This document shows, piece after piece, positions 1 through 5,979 of a stretch of DNA of 7,007 nucleotides; the first letter of the stretch is position 1, and every line of letters begins with the position of its first letter. The notes beneath the pieces were generated by a model, which saw nothing but the letters and a program-made list of their open reading frames with translations, was not told where the DNA came from and searched no databases. Source of the DNA: Prevotella sp. UBA4341 (GTDB lineage: Bacteria; Bacteroidota; Bacteroidia; Bacteroidales; Bacteroidaceae); assembly GCA_002393705.1 (NCBI GenBank), contig DGTH01000014.1:1-7007 (forward strand). The letters are read 5' to 3'. The position numbers and the translations under genes were made by a program.

Positions 1-6
1 TTCTCG

Positions 7-94
7 TTTCCCCGGCAGAAACTCCTTGCTTCCCCGGCAGAAACTCCCTGTTTCCCCGGCAGAAACTCCCTGTTTGGTACGGGGTTTCTCCCTG
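7..94. repeat. 22-bp tandem repeat, three near-perfect units plus one degenerate unit
   Basis: Three units (7-28, 29-50, 51-72) share the core CCCCGGCAGAAACTCC. Units 1 and 2 each differ from unit 3 by one base. A fourth unit (73-94) stays in the same 22-bp register: it keeps the opening TTT and the closing CTCCCTG, but its middle has diverged, with AAA replaced by TTT. Across each unit junction GTTTC and GAAAC form an inverted repeat around a 7-base loop (6-10 with 18-22; 50-54 with 62-66; one mismatch at 28-32 with 40-44), so the array could fold as successive small hairpins. A period of 22 is not a multiple of three, which argues against a coding repeat. There are no spacers, so it is not CRISPR. 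The array may continue left of the window. Its function is unknown. Confidence 0.85.
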
Positions 95-175
95 TTCTAC
101 CGCCACCACCACTTCACCGTGCATTATAAATCTGACCCGTTGTCGTTACACTTCGAAGAATTATGATGTTAATGC

Positions 176-206
176 TTTGTTATTTCATATTTTTTGTTTA
201 TCTTTG
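176..206 (+). promoter_or_regulatory. Consensus Bacteroidota promoter with no obvious gene (orphan)
   Basis: TTTG at 176-179 and TATCTTTG at 199-206 are separated by exactly 19 bases, matching the known Bacteroidota primary sigma-factor arrangement (-33 TTTG, -7 TAnnTTTG). The spacer is AT-rich. Transcription should begin near 213 and run rightward. The only downstream plus-strand reading frames before 300 are trivial (a 14-codon frame at 232-276). The transcript would be antisense to the DUF3237 gene, or would form a very long leader for the helicase that starts at 835. Confidence 0.6.
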
Positions 207-253
207 CACCCGAGACCCCAAACATGTTAGGATGATAGAATCTTACACCAAGA

Positions 254-772
254 TTACATCACTCTCCAAACGTTGAGAATGATGCCCTTGAAGTCTTCTG
301 ACCATTCCGGCTGACAGACGAAGAGTGAATTATTCAGCCAGTCGTAGCGGCTGTTCGCAGGAGCCTCGAACTGGGGCGCGGCCTTGAAGTAATAATACGG
401 ATTGCCGTCCTTGTCCTTCCCGTCGCATACGAGTCCCCGGTTGCGCACATGGATATAGACACCGTCATCGGTCTTGATGGAGTAGATGGCTTCTAACTGA
501 GTCCTGGTGCCGTCGGCATTAGCCAGCTGATAGTCGGCACCTCCAGGCAGAATGGTTCCGCGCAGCAGCGGTCCTTCGAACGTGCCGCCCGTAATGGGAA
601 TGACGATGCGCCGCCCGTTGCTGGTGTCGCCCACGGTGTAGGGCTGGTCAATGGTCACCCTCAGCTGCAGGGCAAACTCCAGCTGTGGGGCATCTTTGGG
701 AGGGTAGGTTTGGGCTTTGGTGGTGAGCACTGCTGCCGTCAGGGCCATGAGTAATAATAAGTACCGTTTCAT
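254..772 (-). CDS. Secreted DUF3237-family protein
   Basis: A 172-residue protein that resembles the DUF3237 (UPF0311) family, small proteins of unknown biochemical role. Family-like features are GGTFEGP (residues 62-68), LPGGAD (75-80), TDDG (101-104), an aromatic YYYF stretch (126-129) and YDWLNN (143-148). The first 20 residues are a basic start followed by a Leu/Ala-rich core ending TKA before Gln, a plausible signal peptide, so the mature protein of about 150 residues is probably exported. I start it at the ATG at 772. A TTG two codons upstream (778) is possible but gives no advantage. A TACCTTTG promoter lies just upstream, leaving a leader of under 20 bases that contains the 11-bp palindrome AAACACTGTTT (777-787) and no Shine-Dalgarno. 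The gene stands alone on its strand, divergent from the helicase. The family call is from memory of its motifs. The function is not known. Confidence 0.85.
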   Translation of the reverse strand: MKRYLLLLMALTAAVLTTKAQTYPPKDAPQLEFALQLRVTIDQPYTVGDTSNGRRIVIPITGGTFEGPLLRGTILPGGADYQLANADGTRTQLEAIYSIKTDDGVYIHVRNRGLVCDGKDKDGNPYYYFKAAPQFEAPANSRYDWLNNSLFVCQPEWSEDFKGIILNVWRVM

Positions 773-795
773 ACGCAAACACTGTTTAGTGGGTG

Positions 796-803
796 CAAAG
801 GTA
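796..803 (-). promoter_or_regulatory. -7 element for the DUF3237 gene
   Basis: The minus strand reads TACCTTTG here, followed by CACCC, matching the Bacteroidota -7 box TAnnTTTG. It sits 23 bases before the ATG at 772, so the predicted leader is very short. No TTTG is seen at the expected -33 position, but that region is AT-rich. Confidence 0.6.
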
Positions 804-834
804 CGAAAAATTTTTTATTAAATAATTATAGCGA

Positions 835-2628
835 TTGAAGACATTTGAAGAACTTGGCGTTAACGAAGAGATTCGTAAAGCCATCGAAGAGCTGGGCTTC
901 ACCCAGCCCATGCCCGTACAGGAAGAAGTTATACCATATCTGCTTGGCAGCCGCAACGACGTCATTGCCTTAGCCCAGACGGGCACCGGCAAGACGGCCG
1001 CCTTCGGCATTCCGGTCTTGCAGCGTATTGACCCCCAGCGTAACGTGACGCAGGCGCTCATCCTCTCGCCCACACGAGAGCTCTGCCTGCAGATAGCCGA
1101 CGACCTGAAGGACTTCTCCAGATACATGAGCGGCATACACATTGAGGCCGTCTATGGAGGAGCAAGCATCGCCCAGCAGATAAGGGCCCTCAAGCACGGC
1201 GCCCACATCATCGTGGCCACGCCGGGCCGACTGATAGACCTGATGAACCGTGGCGTAGCCCATCTTGACGAGGCCTACAACGTGGTGCTCGATGAGGCTG
1301 ACGAAATGCTCAACATGGGCTTCTCGGAGAGCATCGACGCCATTCTGGAGCGCATACCCGACGACCGCAACACGCTGCTCTTCTCGGCCACGATGAGCCG
1401 CGAGATAGAGCGCATTGCCAAAGGCTACCTGCACGACCATAAGGAAATAGTAGTGGGCAGCCGCAACGAGGGTGCGGAGAACGTGAACCATATATACTAC
1501 ATGGTGAACGCGAAAGACAAGTACTTGGCCTTGAAGCGTATCGTCGATTACTACCCGCGCATCTTTGCCATCATCTTCTGCCGCACAAAGCTGGAGACGC
1601 AGGAAATAGCCGACAAGCTGATACGCGACGGCTACAACGCCGAGTCGCTGCACGGCGACCTGAGCCAGCAGCAGCGCGACCTGACCATGCAGAAGTTCCG
1701 GCAGCACACGGTGCAGCTGCTTGTGGCTACCGACGTGGCAGCACGCGGACTCGACGTTGACGACCTGACGCACGTCATCAACTTCGGACTGCCCGACGAC
1801 ATAGAGAGCTACACCCACCGCAGCGGCAGAACAGGACGCGCCGGCAAGAAAGGTACGAGCATCAGCATTGTCCATCTGCGCGAGAAGCACAAGATACGGG
1901 CCATTGAGAAAGAGATAGGCAAGCAGTTCGTAGAAGGAAAGATACCCTCAGCGCAGGAAATCTGCCAAAAACAGCTCTACAAGGTCATGGACCAGATTGT
2001 GAAGGCCGACGTCAACGACGAGGAGATAGCCCCCTTCATGCAGGACATTAACCGCTACTTTGAATACATAGAAAAGGACGAACTCATCAAGAAAATCGTC
2101 TCCTTGGAGTTTGGCAAGTTCCTGGCCTACTACGCCGAGGCACCCGAAATAGCCGTAGTAACGGCCAAGCAGGAGAAGGAAGAGCGAAAGCCCAAACCCA
2201 CGAAGACCACACCCCAGGCGGGCTACAGGCGACTGTTTATCAACCTGGGCAAGACGGACGGCTTCTACCCGGGTGAGCTCATGCAGTTCCTGAACAAGCA
2301 CGTGCAGGACCATGTAGATGTGGGCCACATTGACTTGCTGCAGAAGTTTGCTTACTTCGACGTGCCCGAAGAGGATGCCCGTAGGGTCATGAAGGCCCTC
2401 AACGGTCAGCGCTACAAGCGGCGTGAAGTACGCTGCAACGATGCCGCAGAGACAGAACGTCCGACAAAAACGGCCAAACAGCGGCAACAATCTCCTGCAA
2501 AACAGAAAAAATACAAAAAAGACAACTGGATGGCGCTGATGAACCCCAAAAACATGAAGCTGAAGGGCGAAAAGCCCGATTTCACCGAAGAAGGGTGGGC
2601 CATCCGCAAACCACGCAAGAAGCGATAA
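835..2628 (+). CDS. deaD: DEAD-box ATP-dependent RNA helicase with DbpA-type RNA-binding domain
   Basis: A 597-residue cytoplasmic ATP-dependent RNA helicase. All core motifs are intact: Q motif (F22, Q29), motif I AQTGTGKT (47-54), Ia PTREL (79-83), Ib TPGR (129-132), II DEAD (153-156), III SAT (184-186), IV IIFCR (246-250), V around DVAARGLD (300-307) and VI HRSGRTGRAG (328-337). A helical region (about 370-440) and a charged linker lead to an RRM-like DbpA RNA-binding domain (about 464-535), then a Lys/Arg-rich tail (541-597). The family unwinds structured RNA, typically in ribosome assembly and cold adaptation. The start must be TTG at 835: an in-frame TAG lies at 829-831, and the next Met (residue 26) falls inside the Q motif. 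No Shine-Dalgarno and no clear promoter are visible in the 62-base gap to the divergent gene. The name deaD is at family level; DbpA- or RhlE-like names are possible. Confidence 0.96.
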   Translation: MKTFEELGVNEEIRKAIEELGFTQPMPVQEEVIPYLLGSRNDVIALAQTGTGKTAAFGIPVLQRIDPQRNVTQALILSPTRELCLQIADDLKDFSRYMSGIHIEAVYGGASIAQQIRALKHGAHIIVATPGRLIDLMNRGVAHLDEAYNVVLDEADEMLNMGFSESIDAILERIPDDRNTLLFSATMSREIERIAKGYLHDHKEIVVGSRNEGAENVNHIYYMVNAKDKYLALKRIVDYYPRIFAIIFCRTKLETQEIADKLIRDGYNAESLHGDLSQQQRDLTMQKFRQHTVQLLVATDVAARGLDVDDLTHVINFGLPDDIESYTHRSGRTGRAGKKGTSISIVHLREKHKIRAIEKEIGKQFVEGKIPSAQEICQKQLYKVMDQIVKADVNDEEIAPFMQDINRYFEYIEKDELIKKIVSLEFGKFLAYYAEAPEIAVVTAKQEKEERKPKPTKTTPQAGYRRLFINLGKTDGFYPGELMQFLNKHVQDHVDVGHIDLLQKFAYFDVPEEDARRVMKALNGQRYKRREVRCNDAAETERPTKTAKQRQQSPAKQKKYKKDNWMALMNPKNMKLKGEKPDFTEEGWAIRKPRKKR

Positions 2629-2719
2629 AATGGGCTGTTTTTGTTTGTTTGACCGATTGTTTTTGTTAATTTGCTCCTTACGCGAGGCGGAAACAAGAAC
2701 ATTCTCTCAAAAATACGCT

Positions 2720-2727
2720 TATCTTTG
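2720..2727 (+). promoter_or_regulatory. Orphan -7 element between convergent genes
   Basis: TATCTTTG followed by CAGC matches the Bacteroidota -7 box on the plus strand, but the next gene lies on the opposite strand. There is no TTTG at the expected -33 spacing, so it is weaker than the element at 176-206. A start near 2734 would give an RNA of about 65 nt ending at the hairpin at 2762-2793. There is no ATG on the plus strand in the 150 bases downstream, so any product would be non-coding. Confidence 0.35.
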
Positions 2728-2761
2728 CAGCGTACTTTTGAGGAAAGTGTGTTATATATCC

Positions 2762-2798
2762 GTTGACAGCGTGTCGTGAGACACGCTGTTAACATTTT
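2762..2798 (+). terminator. Strong GNRA-loop hairpin, probable plus-strand terminator
   Basis: Bases 2762-2775 pair with 2780-2793 to give a 14-bp stem closed by the loop GTGA, a GNRA tetraloop on a C-G pair when read as plus-strand RNA. The single non-Watson-Crick position (G2765 with T2790) is an allowed G-U pair in plus-strand RNA but a C-A mismatch in minus-strand RNA. The stem is followed by TTTT (2795-2798) on the plus side and by GGATATATAAC on the minus side. The hairpin therefore fits plus-strand RNA best, ending the helicase transcript (134 bases after its stop) or a small RNA from 2720. The minus-strand regulator's stop codon (2789-2791) lies inside the right arm, so it may also cap that mRNA. 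The T-run is short, so intrinsic termination is likely but not certain. Confidence 0.5.
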
Positions 2799-3838
2799 CC
2801 AGCATTCTCTAATTCGCTGCGGTAGCTACTCGGACTTTTACCCACAAACTTGGAAAAAGCACGGCGGAAGGTGGAGATAGACTTAAAGCCACTCTCGCTG
2901 GCAATGAACTCAAGCGTATATTCCGGGTGCTGCTGAATCAGGGGTATGGCCTTCTGCTCTATGCGTAGCTGGTTGATGTAGTCGTAGAACGTGGTGTGCT
3001 TCACGTTGCAGAAGTAGTCGCTCAAGTAGGTGCGGTTGGTTCCTACGCTCTTGGCCAGGTCGCTCAGCATGATGTCCTTATTCAGGTACAACTCTTTTTC
3101 TTCCACCAGTTTCTCAATAGTTCCCGCAAAGGTATAAGTACGGTTTTCCTCCTCCTCCTCAGTGTTGAGGCTTACGCTTGGTTCGACCATGGGAATGGGT
3201 CGCAGCAACCTGCTATAGTGAATGGCAATCTGCCACATGCTGATGGCTGAGGCGTAGTAGGCGATGGCCAGGAAGACGTTGTAGTTGATGCACAGCACGA
3301 AGTACAGACTCTGCTCAAGAATGGCGAAGAGGTAGAAGCTCTTTAGCCAGGAAATGTCGATTTCATCGATATTCGAGTAGTTGTTTCGGATGTATTGTGA
3401 GTAGTCCTTTACCAGAAAGAAACCGATGGTAAAGAACGTGAAGGCACAAATCCATACAAACACGATATAGCTGTTGAGGACGTAATAGTTCTTCCAAAAG
3501 GCATAAATAAGGGTAAAGACGGCAAATGGGGCTATGAGTGCTGCCACCTTGCGCCAGGTAGTCCAACGCGGCTTGCTCAATTCGAAAATGAAAATGATGT
3601 AGGTTACCGTTGACCAGCAGTCGATGAAAAGGATGTTGTTGGCCCACTCCTTGGTCTGGAAGGCGGGAAAGGCCGTAATGATGTCCTTCAGGTTCAGTAC
3701 AGCCCAGACGGCCAAAATCCATCCTAATATGGTTTGCAGGCGTGTCCTGTCCTTTTTCAGCAGAAAGTTGAGGGCGTTGATGGTAAAATATGCTGTAGCC
3801 GCTCCGGCAAAAAACAAGTTTGGCGAGTACTGTTGCAT
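2789..3838 (-). CDS. Membrane-anchored AraC-family transcriptional regulator (7-TM plus HTH)
   Basis: A 349-residue protein with two halves. Residues 1-210 carry about seven hydrophobic segments (roughly 5-27, 34-57, 68-86, 96-115, 119-144, 162-186, 187-208) with only short loops and no evident periplasmic sensor domain. An acidic linker (EEEEEN, 227-232) leads to a C-terminal AraC/XylS DNA-binding domain (about 240-345) with two helix-turn-helix units (about 257-279 and 307-329) and the family signature region ASESGF...FRRAF...GKSPSSYR. It should sit in the inner membrane with the DNA-binding domain in the cytoplasm. The ATG at 3838 follows a TAACTTTG promoter. The gene is divergent from the esterase operon, with 135 bp between the two starts, so it is the obvious candidate local regulator; that link is inferred. 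The stop codon lies inside the hairpin at 2762-2793. The ligand is unknown. Confidence 0.92.
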   Translation of the reverse strand: MQQYSPNLFFAGAATAYFTINALNFLLKKDRTRLQTILGWILAVWAVLNLKDIITAFPAFQTKEWANNILFIDCWSTVTYIIFIFELSKPRWTTWRKVAALIAPFAVFTLIYAFWKNYYVLNSYIVFVWICAFTFFTIGFFLVKDYSQYIRNNYSNIDEIDISWLKSFYLFAILEQSLYFVLCINYNVFLAIAYYASAISMWQIAIHYSRLLRPIPMVEPSVSLNTEEEEENRTYTFAGTIEKLVEEKELYLNKDIMLSDLAKSVGTNRTYLSDYFCNVKHTTFYDYINQLRIEQKAIPLIQQHPEYTLEFIASESGFKSISTFRRAFSKFVGKSPSSYRSELENAGKC

Positions 3839-3884
3839 CGTTGTGCGAGTTTAGTAATATATGTTGTATTTTTTATTTTGACTG

Positions 3885-3892
3885 CAAAGTTA
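3885..3892 (-). promoter_or_regulatory. -7 element for the AraC-type regulator gene
   Basis: The minus strand reads TAACTTTG followed by CAGTC, matching the Bacteroidota -7 box. It lies about 46 bases before the regulator's ATG at 3838. No TTTG is present at the -33 spacing. The region upstream is T-rich (TTTTTTA). Confidence 0.6.
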
Positions 3893-3917
3893 TAAAAAAG
3901 TTTAGAGCAGGGCATGG

Positions 3918-3968
3918 AAAGTTGAGACTTTTTTGTATCTTTGCACGCACAAAACGATAAACTTGAGA
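3918..3968 (+). repeat. Pair of 10-bp direct repeats flanking the esterase promoter (candidate operator)
   Basis: AAAGTTGAGA (3918-3927) and AAACTTGAGA (3959-3968) match at 9 of 10 bases, lie 41 bp apart (about four helical turns) and flank the -7 box at 3936-3943. AraC-family regulators commonly bind direct repeats on one face of the helix, and the regulator gene is adjacent. A pair this short can arise by chance in an AT-rich gap, so this is only a candidate. Confidence 0.2.
3936..3943 (+). promoter_or_regulatory. -7 element for the esterase operon
   Basis: TATCTTTG followed by CACG matches the Bacteroidota -7 box and lies 30 bases before the chosen ATG at 3974. The longer upstream frame beginning TTG at 3941 would start inside this promoter, which supports the downstream ATG. 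No good -33 TTTG is seen, which would suit a promoter that depends on an activator. Confidence 0.6.
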
Positions 3969-3973
3969 ATTGT

Positions 3974-5428
3974 ATGGATAAACGAAAGCTCTTATTAGCC
4001 GCACTGGCTCTGATAACCGTCAGTGGACAGGCAAAAGTAAGGTTGCCGCACCTCATCTGTGACAACATGGTGGTTCAACAGCAGACTGACGCCCGCCTCT
4101 GGGGTTGGGCAAAGGCTGGAAACGAAGTGAAGGTAACGACGTCGTGGAACGGCAAGACCGTAACGGCCAAGGCCGACAAAGCTGGCAAGTGGCTCGTAAA
4201 GGTGGCCACGCCGGCAGCCTCGTATAATGCCTACACCATTACCTTCGACGACGGCGAGGGGGCTGTCACCATCAAGAATGTGCTGGCTGGCGAGGTATGG
4301 GTATGCGCCGGACAGTCGAACATGGAAATGCCGGTCAAGGGTTTCGGACAGTGTCCTGTAGAAGACGTGAACCGTCACGTACTGGAAGCCCAGAACCCCA
4401 ACGGGGTGCGTAGCGTGAAGATTCCCAGCGTGATGCGCATGACTCCGCAGGAGGATGCCGACTGCTACTGGCGCGAGTGTACGCCGAAGAACGTGGTTGA
4501 CTTCTCGGCTACCGGCTACTTCTTTGCCCGCCTGGTCAATAAGACGCTGAACATTCCCGTAGGACTCATCGAGGCCAACAAGGGCGGTTCGCGCGTGGAG
4601 AGTTGGTTGACCAAGGAGAACTTAGAGAAATACACCAGCGAACCCACCGACACCATGGGCATCGTCAACTTCAAGAAAGACTGGGACTACCACCGTGCGA
4701 TGGTGTGGGGCAACGGTACGTTTAGCCCGGTGCTGAACTTCACCGTCAAGGGCATTCTGTACTACCAGGGCTGTTCGAACGTGGGCGACCCGGGTAATCA
4801 GTACTCAGAGCGCATGAAGCTGCTCGTAGAGCAGTGGCGCAGCCAGTTCGGGCTGGGCGAGATTCCGTTCTACTTCGTCGAGATAGCTCCTTACTGGTAC
4901 GACAACTGTGAGGGCGATGCCGGAGCCCGCCTGCGCGAGCAGCAGTTCAAGGCAGCGCAGATGATACCCAACAGCGGGCTGGTGTGTACCAACGACTGTG
5001 CCTATCCGTACGAGTACACTCAGATACACCCCACGCAGAAGCAGAAGGTGGGCGAGCGCCTGGCATTCCTGGCGCTGAACAAGACCTACGGCATGAGTTC
5101 CGTCATCTGCGAGAGCCCGTCGTTCAAGGAAATGACCGTCAAGGGCGATACTGTCTATCTGCATTTCAACAACGAGTTTGGCGGACTGAGCCGCTTCGAA
5201 GACATTGAGGGCTTTGAGGTGGCTGGTGAAGACCGCGTGTTTCATAAAGCCAAGGCCCAGCACTTCTGGCAGCCCGGTGGCGGGCAGTGGGACGAGGCAC
5301 TCATCGTCACGTCGCCTGAGGTTCAGCATCCTGTCGCCGTGCGCTACTGCTTCCGCAATTTCCAGTTAGGAAACCTTGCCAACATGGGCGGTCTGCCCCT
5401 TTTCCCCTTCCGCACTGACAACTGGTAA
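3974..5428 (+). CDS. Secreted sialate O-acetylesterase-like SGNH hydrolase
   Basis: A 484-residue exported esterase of the sialate O-acetylesterase (SASA) family, expected to remove O-acetyl groups from sialic acids or other acetylated glycans. The ATG at 3974 gives a clean signal peptide (KRK, a hydrophobic core, then SGQA before Lys21). A beta-sandwich-like stretch (about 22-105) precedes the catalytic domain. GEVWVCAGQSNMEMP contains the likely nucleophile Ser115, GGSRVESW lies at 204-211, and IHP carries the likely catalytic His352, followed by QKQKVGERLAFLAL. The usual (L/I)WYQGESN block reads ILYYQGCSN (261-269), and the Asp often two residues before the His is Gln350, with TND (339-341) as a possible substitute. 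It is the first gene of a plus-strand operon and overlaps the next by one base (TAATG). Periplasmic location is inferred. The exact substrate is not evident. Confidence 0.9.
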   Translation: MDKRKLLLAALALITVSGQAKVRLPHLICDNMVVQQQTDARLWGWAKAGNEVKVTTSWNGKTVTAKADKAGKWLVKVATPAASYNAYTITFDDGEGAVTIKNVLAGEVWVCAGQSNMEMPVKGFGQCPVEDVNRHVLEAQNPNGVRSVKIPSVMRMTPQEDADCYWRECTPKNVVDFSATGYFFARLVNKTLNIPVGLIEANKGGSRVESWLTKENLEKYTSEPTDTMGIVNFKKDWDYHRAMVWGNGTFSPVLNFTVKGILYYQGCSNVGDPGNQYSERMKLLVEQWRSQFGLGEIPFYFVEIAPYWYDNCEGDAGARLREQQFKAAQMIPNSGLVCTNDCAYPYEYTQIHPTQKQKVGERLAFLALNKTYGMSSVICESPSFKEMTVKGDTVYLHFNNEFGGLSRFEDIEGFEVAGEDRVFHKAKAQHFWQPGGGQWDEALIVTSPEVQHPVAVRYCFRNFQLGNLANMGGLPLFPFRTDNW

Positions 5429-5979
5429 TGGAACATCCCTTAGAGAAATTTGCCTTCTGCCCCGTCTGTGGCAGTCGGCATTTCGTCATCAATAACTTCA
5501 AGAGCAAACGCTGCGAGGACTGCGGGTTCAGCTACTATGCCAATCCCTGCTCGGCCACGGCTGCCTTCATTCTGCGTCAGCCGCTGCCGGCGGAGGGTGA
5601 CGAGGAGATGCTCCTCGTGGTGCGCCGGGCCAAGGAGCCGGCCAGGGGAACGCTTGACCTGCCCGGCGGATTTGTCGATATGGGCGAAACGGCCGAAGAA
5701 GGCATGCGCCGCGAAATTCTGGAGGAGACGGGGTTGCAGGTCAAGAACATGGAGTACCTCTTCTCCAGCCCCAATGTCTATATGTATAGCGGCATGGGTA
5801 TCCACACACTCGACATGGACTACCTGGTGCGCGTGGCTGCAGACGTCAGCGTGCGTGCTGCCGACGATGCCGCCGAGTGCCTCTGGCTGCCGCTCAGCCA
5901 GGTCTGTCCGCCCGACTTCGGACTTTCCAGCATTCGCAATGCCGTCATTCGCTTCCTCAAAGAATACAAAGGACAATGA
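5428..5979 (+). CDS. Nudix hydrolase with N-terminal zinc ribbon
   Basis: A 183-residue cytoplasmic protein. A zinc-ribbon-like knuckle comes first (C11, C14, C29, C32), followed by a Nudix domain (about 42-180). The Nudix box is a perfect match to GX5EX7REUXEEXGU at residues 81-103 (G81, E87, R95-E96, E99-E100, G102), so the metal-binding catalytic glutamates are present. Such enzymes hydrolyse nucleoside diphosphates linked to another group. The zinc ribbon resembles that of NADH pyrophosphatase (NudC), but the protein is much shorter than NudC, so the substrate cannot be assigned; NAD(H), ADP-ribose or a nucleotide sugar are possible. The start codon shares its A with the esterase stop, and the gene ends in a 4-base ATGA overlap with the next gene. 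Translational coupling along the three genes is therefore likely. Confidence 0.92.
   Translation: MEHPLEKFAFCPVCGSRHFVINNFKSKRCEDCGFSYYANPCSATAAFILRQPLPAEGDEEMLLVVRRAKEPARGTLDLPGGFVDMGETAEEGMRREILEETGLQVKNMEYLFSSPNVYMYSGMGIHTLDMDYLVRVAADVSVRAADDAAECLWLPLSQVCPPDFGLSSIRNAVIRFLKEYKGQ

Noticed and set aside
7..94. CRISPR array
   Set aside because: Units are directly adjacent with no variable spacers, and there are no cas genes nearby.
239..255. AATCTT/AAGATT inverted repeat at the DUF3237 stop codon as a terminator
   Set aside because: The stem is only 6 AT-rich base pairs with no following T-run on either strand.
232..276. 14-codon plus-strand frame after the orphan promoter
   Set aside because: It is too short to support as a gene, has no ribosome-binding site and no notable peptide feature; it is compatible with chance.
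705..712. TAGGTTTG inside the DUF3237 gene as the helicase promoter
   Set aside because: It has no -33 box and sits in GC-rich coding DNA. About three such core matches are expected by chance in this window over both strands. It is kept only as a competing hypothesis.
970..1890. 306-codon open frame on the minus strand opposite the helicase
   Set aside because: It lies fully inside a helicase with every motif intact. The translation is rich in Val, Leu, Ala and His with no recognisable domain, as expected for the antisense of biased codons.
2412..2795. 127-codon minus-strand frame across the helicase tail and the following gap
   Set aside because: Much of it is antisense to the Lys-rich helicase tail (giving Phe/Leu runs), and it begins inside the hairpin. 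No homology is apparent.
3941..3973. Upstream TTG start for the esterase (11 extra residues)
   Set aside because: That start lies within the -7 box at 3936-3943 and would spoil the signal peptide; the ATG at 3974 is better.
3757..4068. 103-codon minus-strand frame through the divergent promoter region
   Set aside because: It overlaps the starts of two well-supported genes and both promoters, and has no recognisable domain.
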